From: Candidatus Bathyarchaeota archaeon
Lineage (GTDB): Archaea > Thermoproteota > Bathyarchaeia > TCS64
Reading direction: 5' to 3'
DNA: 18,431 nucleotides
Assembly (NCBI GenBank): GCA_014730055.1
Contig: WJIV01000195.1
Location: forward strand, 1 to 18,431
The notes under the pieces were generated by a model. It ran no database searches. It was not told the origin of the DNA and worked only from the letters and a program-made list of their open reading frames with translations. The translations under genes were made by a program, and so were the position numbers. Positions 6,396 to 13,124 of the stretch are shown here, one piece after another (positions within the stretch are counted from its first letter, which is position 1; the number at the start of each line of letters is the position of its first letter).

Positions 6396-7586
6396 TTATG
6401 TATTATATGGTTGATCCCAGATGATCTCATCTGCACCATTAAAACTAGCAAAGCTCTCCAAATTATCCCAGAGCCTGTCCTCATATTCCTCAGTCGACTC
6501 AAAACCATCCTCCAACCAGTAACCAACTATTAGCAGCTTTTTTTCACTTCTATCCATCTTAGGCTCAATCCTAGCTACGATCCTATCCCCATAAATCACA
6601 GGAAAATGGTAATAACCATACACCCTCTCGGTATTTGGTAAATAAATCTCAAGTTTTGGCTCAAAGTCGAAAAATAAACTGATCCTTTCCCGTATCCACA
6701 TTAAATTATCGAAATAACCCACTAACTGAACCCCATCGAATAAGGGATCATCAGAAAGACCTGAGACCAGATCGTGATCCTCAGGTAGGCAGTAATAAAG
6801 ATCTTTATCCCAGTCGACCTCAAACTTAACTACAAAATCATCAGAGACTAACTCACCAAGATAATCCTGTATATCACTTGTCCTCATACCCAGCTTTACA
6901 GAGTGATCGTGATAGTAACTTCTGATCTCCTGTGGTTTTGTTAAACCTAGGCATCCAAGTGTTTTAATAATGAAAAATTGAACTCTTTCATTTTCCTCCG
7001 GGGGGTCTATATCAACCCAATTAGGAACTATGTTCTCCGACAGATCATAGTATTTCTGAAAGTTTTCTCTATGATCTATGAGAAGTATTCCAGCACCATA
7101 TAGAAGCTCTAAGGCAAGCTTGGCTGGCTTCCAGTTCCACCATCCACCTATCCTCTTGGGTCCCTCAAAGTCCTTAGAGGAGAGAGGTCCCTCCTTATCT
7201 ATCCTTTCGAGAACATTATTAATTAATTCAGGATCAGTCTTACCCCATTTCTTGAATCGGCCTTCTATCTCTCCTTTCCTCACATTCATAGCATGAAGGT
7301 AGTAACGGTAATCCTTGAATGGGATATAGCTTGCTGCATGAGCCATGTACTCGAATAGATGTCGGTCTTTATACGCTAACTCCCAGAGATAGTTCTTATC
7401 GTAATCTCCAAGTCGCGTCCAAAGAGTGAGGTAATGCGCTCGCTCAACAACACTGATAGCATCAATCTGAACACAGCCAAGGTCATCAATTGCATCATAA
7501 ATGTCCTTTTTACCGGATCCATTTTGTGCGAATATGCCCTGTTTGAGCATCATTAGGCGTCGAGCAGCTTCCTTGCTTACGGTCAA
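6396..7586 (-). CDS. AlkX/YcaQ-type DNA glycosylase (HTH_42 winged-helix family)
   Basis: This 396-residue protein matches the YcaQ/AlkZ winged-helix family, whose studied bacterial members remove alkylated bases or unhook interstrand crosslinks. The N-terminal hallmark reads LGCVQIDAISVVERAHYLTL (36-55); Q40-I-D42 is the Q-hydrophobic-D catalytic signature of the AlkX (YcaQ) branch, as opposed to Q-hydrophobic-Q in AlkZ. The following LWTRLGDYD and HLFEYMAHAASYIP (76-89) segments are also typical, and the length is normal. The start is TTG: the first ATG (codon 12) would remove the conserved AARRL helix, no other start exists in frame after the preceding gene ends, and AGAAGGATC lies upstream. 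It follows the propeller gene by 19 nt in one operon. Activity in this archaeon is inferred from the motif only. Confidence 0.85.
   Translation of the reverse strand: MTVSKEAARRLMMLKQGIFAQNGSGKKDIYDAIDDLGCVQIDAISVVERAHYLTLWTRLGDYDKNYLWELAYKDRHLFEYMAHAASYIPFKDYRYYLHAMNVRKGEIEGRFKKWGKTDPELINNVLERIDKEGPLSSKDFEGPKRIGGWWNWKPAKLALELLYGAGILLIDHRENFQKYYDLSENIVPNWVDIDPPEENERVQFFIIKTLGCLGLTKPQEIRSYYHDHSVKLGMRTSDIQDYLGELVSDDFVVKFEVDWDKDLYYCLPEDHDLVSGLSDDPLFDGVQLVGYFDNLMWIRERISLFFDFEPKLEIYLPNTERVYGYYHFPVIYGDRIVARIEPKMDRSEKKLLIVGYWLEDGFESTEEYEDRLWDNLESFASFNGADEIIWDQPYNT
6401..6408 (-). promoter_or_regulatory. Internal TATA-like box for the DUF1786 gene
   Basis: ATATAATA on the minus strand is centred about 25 nt before the ATG at 6379 and lies within the last codons of the glycosylase gene. 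No Shine-Dalgarno sequence precedes the ATG, so a leaderless transcript from this box is plausible beside read-through from upstream. Confidence 0.4.
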
Positions 7587-7605
7587 AGCATTGATCCTTC
7601 TGTCT

Positions 7606-8850
7606 TCAGGGCTTTAAGGCTTTGAAGGAATACAGATAGCCAAGGTTATCGAAGACGTACATTTGGTTTCCGATGGTAACTGGAACACCGGATAAACCAG
7701 AGTTAAGCGATACTTTCTGCTTTAACGTGCCTTTTAAAGAATCAAGGAGATAAACATGTCCATCATCCGAGCCAAATATTATGGTATTAGTAGATTTCAC
7801 CAAGGTGGGGGACGAGAGTATTCTATCATCTGCCAGATATCTCCACAACATCTCACCGTCCGTTATATTAACTGCGTAAAACCTCCCAGCATGATTCCCG
7901 AAGTATACGATACCATTCAGAGGGTCTATCGTAGGAGAGGACATACTTGCAGTATAAGAATTGAATGACCATATTTCCTTTCCATTGGTAATATCTATCG
8001 CATAAAGATAGCCATCCCAGCAGGTAATGTAAACTATCCCATCATACACTGAGGCTGTTGATTTTATATCATATCCTGTCTTGAACCTCCAGAGTTCAGT
8101 ACCATCATCAATGGAATAGCAGTATAAATTGGAATCATTTGAGCCAATGATAATGCATTTAGACTCAGGATCGATGGTTGGTGTACTATGTGGATGACTA
8201 GCAAACTTTCTACTCCTGAATACCTCACGCCCTGTCTCAGCTTCAACACCCACCAGGTATCCAGCTGGCTCATTCATCTCCACTCCGATATAGACAACCC
8301 CATCAAATAACACAGGAGATGAACCAATATAGTCACCGAGCCTATTCTCCCAAGCATAATCACCTGTAATAGTGTCAACAGCATAAATCCATCCATCATA
8401 AGCACCAATGTAAATGTGAGCCATTTCAGGGTTCACGGTCGGTGAACCATGTATCCCATTCTTGGATCTTCTAGTAGGGAAACTCCATTGTAACTCCCCA
8501 CTTACGCGATCAACAGAGATAAGTTCACCAGTATCAAGGCCTAGAAAAATCTTGTCCGAGTACACAGCTGGTGAGGACTTTGATGCACCGTAGTCATTGA
8601 TGTTCAGCCTTTTGGTTTTCCACTCCAGTACAATCTCAGAATCGACCTGGCAATCTAAAGGGGCGATTCCAAGGTGACGAACATCAAACCTATAAGTTAA
8701 CCAGTTAATACTCTCATCGATACTTACATCTTTTAGAAGAATAACATCGGGCTCAGGATCATTCTGGACCCCATATATAATAACTAAGAATAAAAACATC
8801 CCAGAGATAAGAAAAAATTTCTTATGAGTTAAGCGATGTTTATACCACAT
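7606..8850 (-). CDS. Membrane-anchored PQQ-type beta-propeller protein
   Basis: This 414-residue protein has an N-terminal membrane segment (about 11-27) and then about eight repeats of 40-45 residues, each starting with an SSP-like turn (92, 136, 177, 222, 264, 304, 346, 388) and carrying the pattern IYIGxxDGxxYAVDxxTGxxxW (clear at 146-167, 273-294 and 315-336). This is the PQQ/BamB-like repeat of an eight-bladed propeller on the outer face of the membrane. Dehydrogenase active-site features were not identified, so it is more likely a binding or scaffold protein than a PQQ enzyme. The ATG at 8850 is about 30 nt from a TATA-like box at 8876-8884. It is the first gene of the leftward operon. 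Confidence 0.83.
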   Translation of the reverse strand: MWYKHRLTHKKFFLISGMFLFLVIIYGVQNDPEPDVILLKDVSIDESINWLTYRFDVRHLGIAPLDCQVDSEIVLEWKTKRLNINDYGASKSSPAVYSDKIFLGLDTGELISVDRVSGELQWSFPTRRSKNGIHGSPTVNPEMAHIYIGAYDGWIYAVDTITGDYAWENRLGDYIGSSPVLFDGVVYIGVEMNEPAGYLVGVEAETGREVFRSRKFASHPHSTPTIDPESKCIIIGSNDSNLYCYSIDDGTELWRFKTGYDIKSTASVYDGIVYITCWDGYLYAIDITNGKEIWSFNSYTASMSSPTIDPLNGIVYFGNHAGRFYAVNITDGEMLWRYLADDRILSSPTLVKSTNTIIFGSDDGHVYLLDSLKGTLKQKVSLNSGLSGVPVTIGNQMYVFDNLGYLYSFKALKP

Positions 8851-8875
8851 ATATTTACGAAAAATGTCTGAGGAA

Positions 8876-8884
8876 GTTATAAGA
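8876..8884 (-). promoter_or_regulatory. TATA-like box for the propeller-glycosylase-DUF1786 operon
   Basis: CTTATAACT on the minus strand is centred about 30 nt before the ATG at 8850, predicting a transcription start about 3 nt before the gene. It is the only good candidate in the 72-nt gap after the methyltransferase gene. Confidence 0.4.
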
Positions 8885-8922
8885 TATTAGACCATAAGTT
8901 TTACAAAAATAAATAGATACTT

Positions 8923-9711
8923 CTAATCTGCTTTCCTTGATAATAGAACAACATACTTTGAGCCTCCCTCAAACGGATTTAATTTTAAGTCAGAGAACGA
9001 TTCTAGGTGATCCCATCCCGCAAGCTTGATCATCTCACTTAGTTCCTTATAGGTATACAATCTGTTCTCAAAATGGAGGACACCGATTTTTTTATAGCCC
9101 TTCCCTTTTTCTTTTAAGAAAGTCCACCTTGATTTAAGTCGTGATGTCTTCTCATCGTAAATAGAATCCTCGATACGTAAAATGCCGTTATTCTTCCTTA
9201 GTTTTCGCTTACCATCTAAAGACTCAGCATGTTTCTTGCACATGATGTGTACTATAAGAAGACCTCCGTCAAGTGATAAATGATTTATCTGTCTCAAGAT
9301 GCTGAGGTCAGTCTCATCATCATAATAACCAAGAGACGTAAATAGGCTCAAAGAAGAAGAGAACAACTGACCTTCAAAAAATGAACCTATACTACGCATA
9401 TCGCCGCCAACAAATCTACAATGATCTGATACACCTTTTCTATCTGACTCTCGCTCTGCTATACCTAGATAATCTAGAGAGATATCGACGCCAATTATAT
9501 TGTAACCACGTAAGGCCAACTCAATAGAGTGCCTCCCGATACCACAGGCAAGATCAAGAACCATGGAGCCATGCTCTACCCCATATCGTTCGAACAACTT
9601 TACAAGACCATCTACTTGCTCTCGGGCTCTACTTAATCTGTCCTCTAAGAGTGGCAAAAACATTTCTGGGTGCTCGAGAAAAACCTCCCGAGTCCAGTGA
9701 TTAGCATTCAC
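8923..9711 (-). CDS. Class I SAM-dependent methyltransferase
   Basis: This 262-residue protein has the class I methyltransferase order of motifs: motif I VLDLACGIGRHS (51-62), motif II acidic turn GVDIS (74-78), motif III GGDMR (102-106), then a SLFTSLGYY strand and a C-terminal substrate-side region. The N-terminus (HWTREVFLEHPEMFLPLLEDR) resembles the group of small-molecule methyltransferases found in archaea and bacteria. The substrate cannot be read from sequence. The start is GTG at 9711 (GTG AAT GCT AAT); the nearby ATG is out of frame, and the AT-rich box at 9732-9739 lies about 25 nt away, fitting a leaderless message. It is transcribed away from the 101-residue protein. Confidence 0.83.
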   Translation of the reverse strand: MNANHWTREVFLEHPEMFLPLLEDRLSRAREQVDGLVKLFERYGVEHGSMVLDLACGIGRHSIELALRGYNIIGVDISLDYLGIAERESDRKGVSDHCRFVGGDMRSIGSFFEGQLFSSSLSLFTSLGYYDDETDLSILRQINHLSLDGGLLIVHIMCKKHAESLDGKRKLRKNNGILRIEDSIYDEKTSRLKSRWTFLKEKGKGYKKIGVLHFENRLYTYKELSEMIKLAGWDHLESFSDLKLNPFEGGSKYVVLLSRKAD

Positions 9712-9731
9712 AAGATAAGTAAATAATTAGA

Positions 9732-9739
9732 ATATTTAA
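9732..9739 (-). promoter_or_regulatory. TATA-like box for the methyltransferase gene
   Basis: TTAAATAT-type sequence on the minus strand, centred about 25 nt from the GTG start. This spacing supports the GTG as the start of a leaderless mRNA. Confidence 0.35.
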
Positions 9740-9797
9740 TGGTGACATCTCACATCCCTAATATAGTTTAGAAACAAGGGTTTTTATCCTATCATCA

Positions 9798-9811
9798 TTC
9801 ACCTAGGTGAA
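9798..9811. repeat. 14-bp perfect palindrome TTCACCTAGGTGAA covering a ribosome binding site
   Basis: The palindrome ends 2 nt before the ATG at 9814 and contains the ribosome binding site AGGTGA (9805-9810). It lies between a TATA-like stretch (TTTTTATCC, 9781-9789) and the start codon. It could be a repressor site or an RNA hairpin that hides the ribosome site. About one 14-bp palindrome is expected by chance in a window this long, so only the placement is notable. Confidence 0.4.
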
Positions 9812-9813
9812 AC

Positions 9814-10119
9814 ATGTCGAGTACACCCATAGGAGAACAAATAAAATGGCTGAAGACTAGACAAGAGGATTTACTCAGTGAGCTTACTCTCGGCATCGAA
9901 GAACTTCATGATACAAGACAAAAAAATATTGCAGAAAATCTTCTAGAGTATGTAAGGATCAGTCAGGAGATCCAGAACATGGGTTTCTTATCCGTACTCA
10001 CTTATCTAAAAGAGATGCAGTCTGAAATTGATGATGAACTCATGGAAATATCCGAATATATGGCAACGATTCTGAGTATTCATAGAACAGAAGCCGAGAA
10101 CCTCGAAAAATTCATTTAA
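9814..10119 (+). CDS. Small helical (coiled-coil) protein of unknown function
   Basis: This 101-residue protein is predicted almost wholly helical, with heptad-like spacing of Leu, Ile and Met (IKWLKTRQEDLLSELTLGI; LKEMQSEIDDELMEISEYM) and no Cys. It has no membrane segment or signal peptide, so it is probably cytoplasmic and oligomeric. I do not recognise the family. The ATG is supported by AGGTGA three nt upstream and a TATA-like stretch centred about 28 nt upstream. It is divergent from the methyltransferase gene and may be controlled through the palindrome at 9798-9811. Confidence 0.65.
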   Translation: MSSTPIGEQIKWLKTRQEDLLSELTLGIEELHDTRQKNIAENLLEYVRISQEIQNMGFLSVLTYLKEMQSEIDDELMEISEYMATILSIHRTEAENLEKFI

Positions 10120-10285
10120 TCTTTAAAGTTATATCCAAAAAAGGATCATGTTTTGAGCATTTTTCAACTAAAATAGACTGTGCCATAATATTTAGTAAAC
10201 TTGTTGAGTTTAAAAATGATGTAAAATTCTCCTATTGAAGTAAATACTTACCATATTTAGTATAGATATAATTTATTGATCAAAG

Positions 10286-10293
10286 TTTATATT
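10286..10293 (+). promoter_or_regulatory. TATA-like box for the anchored exported protein
   Basis: TTTATATT is centred 26 nt before the ATG at 10316, which predicts a leaderless message. The inverted repeat at 10291-10306 begins at its downstream edge. Confidence 0.5.
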
Positions 10294-10306
10294 AACTCCT
10301 GTTAAT
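10291..10306. repeat. Inverted repeat ATTAAC-TCCT-GTTAAT (copy 2)
   Basis: A perfect 6-bp inverted repeat with a TCCT spacer fills the space between the TATA-like box and the start of the gene at 10316. This is the classic place for an archaeal repressor to block polymerase loading. The core TAACTCCTGTTA is identical to the one at 5198-5209. Confidence 0.5.
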
Positions 10307-10315
10307 TAGCAGAAA

Positions 10316-10909
10316 ATGAGAAAAATGTTTAACAATCGAAATAATAAAATTATTGTAATAGCTGCAATTACCATACTCGGATTAATTGGACTATTTGCCT
10401 TTTCGAATTTCAAAATCACTAGGAGTAGAACAAGCGCGGACACTAAGAGTTCCAAGTACGAGTTTGGTGATCCCAAGATCGAACTAGATATACTCTACTT
10501 ATACGTAGAAGGTAATAGCAGATTTGCGAATAATTTAGAAAGTAAACTTGAAATTATTATGATATCGAAGGGTATCGATGTAATATTGACTGAAGAGCTT
10601 GTTGAGAAATATGATAATCAAGTTCTGGCTGTGTTAATATCTGAAAAAGACATTGGGTATAATCCGTTAATACCCAGTGCTGAAATGGAGATATTATTCG
10701 CATATTTCCTCAATGGGAATACAAGCTATTTAGAAGAGATAAGATTAGGCGAACCTCTGGTAATTAGTTTCACAGAGGAGGGATTAATTAAAGAGGGAAA
10801 AATATTGATCTCAGATCAAACACAAGGTTTAGTATCCTACAGAGCATATGTAAAATACCTAGCAAATTATTCAGCTAATCAAATATACAATCAACTACCG
10901 GAAAACTAA
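10316..10909 (+). CDS. Membrane-anchored exported protein of unknown function
   Basis: This 197-residue protein starts with a basic stretch and one hydrophobic helix (about 11-30), followed by a polar linker rich in Ser, Arg and Lys and then a soluble alpha/beta domain (about 50-197). The topology suggests that the domain faces outside the membrane. I found no known motif and no Cys. The domain has alternating strands and acidic helices (IELDILYLYVEGN; GIDVILTEELVEKY; ALVISEKDIGY-like region) but I cannot name a fold. The ATG at 10316 is 26 nt from a TATA-like box, and an inverted repeat lies between them, so expression is probably regulated. Confidence 0.65.
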   Translation: MRKMFNNRNNKIIVIAAITILGLIGLFAFSNFKITRSRTSADTKSSKYEFGDPKIELDILYLYVEGNSRFANNLESKLEIIMISKGIDVILTEELVEKYDNQVLAVLISEKDIGYNPLIPSAEMEILFAYFLNGNTSYLEEIRLGEPLVISFTEEGLIKEGKILISDQTQGLVSYRAYVKYLANYSANQIYNQLPEN

Positions 10910-10942
10910 TGGATCCTAAAATTTATGAATTGTTGATAAACA

Positions 10943-10950
10943 ATTATAAG
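10943..10950 (+). promoter_or_regulatory. TATA-like box for the TFB gene
   Basis: ATTATAAG is centred about 42 nt before the GTG start. Transcription near 10973 would leave a short leader with GAGGGG (10979-10984) as the ribosome binding site, unlike the leaderless neighbours. Confidence 0.4.
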
Positions 10951-10988
10951 TGAAAACTGTATGTCATATCTTGACTCCGAGGGGTTAA

Positions 10989-11912
10989 GTGGTCACTCTA
11001 CAACGGAACGCGGAAGAATGTGCGGTTTGTAAGTCAAAAAATATTATTATGGACATGGAGACCGGGGAGAAGGTATGTCGTGAATGTGGATACGTTCAGG
11101 CAGAGAACTCTATAGACACCGGGCCAGAGTGGAGGGCTTTTAATCTCCAGCAAAGGGAGGAAAGGACGAGAACTGGTGCTCCCATTAAACTCACCATCCA
11201 TGACCATGGCCTCAGTACTTCAATTAGTAGAAGAAACCGGGACTATGCCGGAAGGGATCTTAAGCCTGACGTTAGGAGCCAGTTTTATAGGCTAAGGAAA
11301 TGGAATAGAAGGACCAAGGTAACTGATAGTACCCAGAGAAACCTTGCAAAGGCTTTGAGCTATATGACCCATCTCGCAAATGAACTTAGCCTTCCTCAGA
11401 ACATATCAGAGACGGGTGCTATTGTATACAGGCAGGTTCTTAAGAAGGGAGCAACGAGAGGGAGGACTATTAAAAACCTCGTTGTGGCGTCCCTCTATAT
11501 AGCGTGTAGGATCTGTGGGGTCTCAAGATCTTTGAAGACATTTGCTGAGGAGGCAAACATTACGAAAAAAGAGGCGGCACGAAATTATCGTTATCTCCAT
11601 AACCTCCTCGACAAGGATATACCCAGTATTAGTACTGGTAAGGTTATATCAAAACTAGTTAAGCAGCTAAATCTTTCAGGAAAGGTAGAGATGGTTGCAC
11701 TCGAACTGTTCAAAACGGCAACAGAGATGAAGCTTACCTCGGGGAAGAGTCCAACTGGAATCGCAGCCGCATGTATTTACGTTGGCTGCAGGATAACTGG
11801 AGAGAAGATAACTCAGCATCAGATAGCAGCAAAGGGCAAGATAACCGAGGTAACTATAAGAAACAGGTACAAGGAACTTGTTAACCGTATGGATATAATG
11901 TCGTTCATCTAG
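10989..11912 (+). CDS. tfb: Transcription initiation factor B (TFB / archaeal TFIIB)
   Basis: This 307-residue factor bridges TBP at the TATA box and RNA polymerase. The N-terminal zinc ribbon has C11, C14, C30 and C33. The B-reader region EWRAF...RTRTGAPIKLTIHDHGLST (48-77) is well kept. Two cyclin-like repeats follow (about 113-205 and 210-302), the second holding the helix-turn-helix that contacts the B-recognition element (ITQHQIAAKGKITEVTIRNR region, 274-293). Length is normal. The start is GTG: a TAA lies immediately upstream in frame, and GAGGGG precedes it by about 4 nt. Archaea often carry several TFB paralogues; whether this is the main one cannot be told here. Confidence 0.95.
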   Translation: MVTLQRNAEECAVCKSKNIIMDMETGEKVCRECGYVQAENSIDTGPEWRAFNLQQREERTRTGAPIKLTIHDHGLSTSISRRNRDYAGRDLKPDVRSQFYRLRKWNRRTKVTDSTQRNLAKALSYMTHLANELSLPQNISETGAIVYRQVLKKGATRGRTIKNLVVASLYIACRICGVSRSLKTFAEEANITKKEAARNYRYLHNLLDKDIPSISTGKVISKLVKQLNLSGKVEMVALELFKTATEMKLTSGKSPTGIAAACIYVGCRITGEKITQHQIAAKGKITEVTIRNRYKELVNRMDIMSFI

Positions 11913-12093
11913 ACTGGGACTGCTCAATACTAGTTTTTATCATCCAGTTAATAGGGGTATCCAGCTTGCGGTTGCGCTTAGCGAATCGCTTACATTTTTT
12001 GTATTCCTTAAGACAAAGAGATACAAAGAAAAACTTGGTAACCTTAAACCCGCAACTCTTTAAATAAGGACAGCCTTCGTCTCTCTCACTCAT
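11905..12093 (-). CDS. Small Cys-rich protein, probable metal or Fe-S binder
   Basis: This 62-residue protein has four spaced cysteines (C8, C14, C27, C34) in the form CPYxxxC, then C, then YKKC, and a conserved-looking PINW near residue 47-50. Small archaeal proteins with a similar Cys pattern exist and are presumed to bind zinc or an Fe-S cluster; the metal is not known. It is convergent with TFB and its last 8 bases overlap the end of that gene. The ATG start at 12093 has no clear ribosome binding site. The Cys pattern and codon use suggest a real gene rather than an antisense shadow. Confidence 0.6.
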   Translation of the reverse strand: MSERDEGCPYLKSCGFKVTKFFFVSLCLKEYKKCKRFAKRNRKLDTPINWMIKTSIEQSQSR

Positions 12094-12220
12094 CTAAGCA
12101 ACTCAGGTAAAATAGGTAATCACACATATTAAAGGTACAGATATGAAAAATGATGGAAAACGCAGTTATTATGACATTAGTTAATCGAATCCCAATAAAG
12201 ACAAACTTGATAGTACACAG

Positions 12221-12230
12221 AATATATTTA
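12221..12230 (+). promoter_or_regulatory. TATA-like box for the two-TM small protein
   Basis: AATATATTTA is centred 30 nt before the ATG at 12256, placing transcription start about 4-5 nt before the gene. It lies in the 162-nt gap between divergent genes. Confidence 0.45.
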
Positions 12231-12255
12231 TTTCACACAGTATTTCCTTGAAAGC

Positions 12256-12447
12256 ATGAGTCAAAGAGAGAATACACTCGCCATTACAATATCCCTGATG
12301 GGCATAGGTTTCCTACTTCACTTCGCTGCAACGAAGTACTATTTCTGGGGCAACGACCCCAATGGATTCAGTACGGGTACCTTGGGACTCATATTCTGCC
12401 TAGTGGGGGTGCTTCTAGCAGGGTACAGCACTGCTAGGAGTAAGTAG
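12256..12447 (+). CDS. Small membrane protein with two transmembrane helices
   Basis: This 63-residue protein has two hydrophobic helices (about 8-25 and 41-58) joined by a short polar loop, KYYFWGNDPNGFST. Positive residues lie at both ends (MSQR; STARSK), which predicts both termini inside the cell. It has no catalytic motif and the family is not recognised. The TATA-like box at 12221-12230 and the near-leaderless spacing support the start. The response regulator begins 93 nt downstream with a TATA-like box of its own. Confidence 0.62.
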   Translation: MSQRENTLAITISLMGIGFLLHFAATKYYFWGNDPNGFSTGTLGLIFCLVGVLLAGYSTARSK

Positions 12448-12496
12448 AGCAGCAGATAATGATGGAGCAGTAAACAATATCACAGGTCAAGAATCA

Positions 12497-12505
12497 CTAT
12501 AAACC
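12497..12505 (+). promoter_or_regulatory. TATA-like box for the response regulator gene
   Basis: CTATAAACC-type sequence is centred about 40 nt before the ATG at 12541. Transcription near 12527 would keep the ribosome binding site GAGGGA (12531-12536) in the leader. Confidence 0.4.
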
Positions 12506-12540
12506 ACCCGAGACAATCCAGAATAAAGCAGAGGGATAGA

Positions 12541-13068
12541 ATGAGTTTCTCCTCAAAAATAGATGTACTTGAGCTCCTCATAGAAATCATCAAGGAGCAC
12601 GAGGAAAAAATGGACAACCTAGTGGAACGCCTCGAGATAGTGAACAAAACAATACAGAGTAAACCTGAACTGCGGGCAAGGTACCAACCAGGCAATCTCG
12701 CTCAAGACAAGGATCTTAGTAGTATATTAATCGTGGACGATGACAAGAACCTCGCAGAGAGCTTCAAGATAGTACTACAGAGCGTGGGATTCGACGTGGA
12801 TGTCGCGAGGACAGGAACACAGGCTATTTACAGGGCAGAGAGAAAGCATTTTGATCTTGTTCTGTTAGATGTTAACCTACCTGACATGATGGGAGATGAA
12901 GTAGCTGAAAGGCTCTATGATATCAATAATGATCTTGACATAATCATGATAACCGGATACAAGGAGTTTAAGGACGAGATGCAGGAACATCATAGTGTAC
13001 TCATGAAGCCAATACCACCTGAGGATCTAGTTAAGATAACCAAAGATACGATAGTAAAAAAGAACTAG
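12541..13068 (+). CDS. Response regulator: receiver domain with N-terminal coiled coil, no output domain
   Basis: This 175-residue protein has a helical N-terminus (7-40, ELLIEIIKEHEEKMDNLVER) likely to form a coiled coil, a polar linker, then a CheY-like receiver (about 61-172). Receiver residues are complete: acidic pair D66/D67 in LIVDDDKN, phosphoacceptor D110 in LVLLDVNLPDMMGDE, T138 in MITGY and K156 in LMKPIPP. There is no DNA-binding or enzymatic output domain, so signalling is probably by protein-protein contact, with the coiled coil giving a dimer or partner surface. No histidine kinase is in the window. The ATG is supported by GAGGGA just upstream. Confidence 0.88.
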   Translation: MSFSSKIDVLELLIEIIKEHEEKMDNLVERLEIVNKTIQSKPELRARYQPGNLAQDKDLSSILIVDDDKNLAESFKIVLQSVGFDVDVARTGTQAIYRAERKHFDLVLLDVNLPDMMGDEVAERLYDINNDLDIIMITGYKEFKDEMQEHHSVLMKPIPPEDLVKITKDTIVKKN

Positions 13069-13078
13069 CTTTCTCAAC

Positions 13079-13084
13079 TTTTTT
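13079..13084 (+). terminator. Oligo-T tract after the response regulator
   Basis: Six T follow the TAG by 10 nt. This is a modest U-tract that may end the regulator transcript before the next TATA-like box at 13092-13099. Confidence 0.35.
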
Positions 13085-13091
13085 CGATCCT

Positions 13092-13099
13092 GATATATC
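13092..13099 (+). promoter_or_regulatory. TATA-like box for the M19 dipeptidase gene
   Basis: GATATATC is centred about 29 nt before the ATG at 13125. It argues for that ATG as a leaderless start and against a TTG at 13101, which would lie almost inside the promoter. Confidence 0.4.
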
Positions 13100-13124
13100 T
13101 TTGATAAAACAATACCTCAACAGG

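Noticed and set aside
6380..6526. 49-residue N-terminal extension of the DUF1786 frame
   Set aside because: It overlaps the conserved end of the glycosylase gene and precedes the expected first strand MKALALDIG; the extension is only an open frame.
12150..12251. A 33-codon frame (MMENAVIM...) between the Cys-rich and two-TM genes
   Set aside because: It has no ribosome site or motif, and it runs through the TATA-like box of the next gene. Too weak to call.
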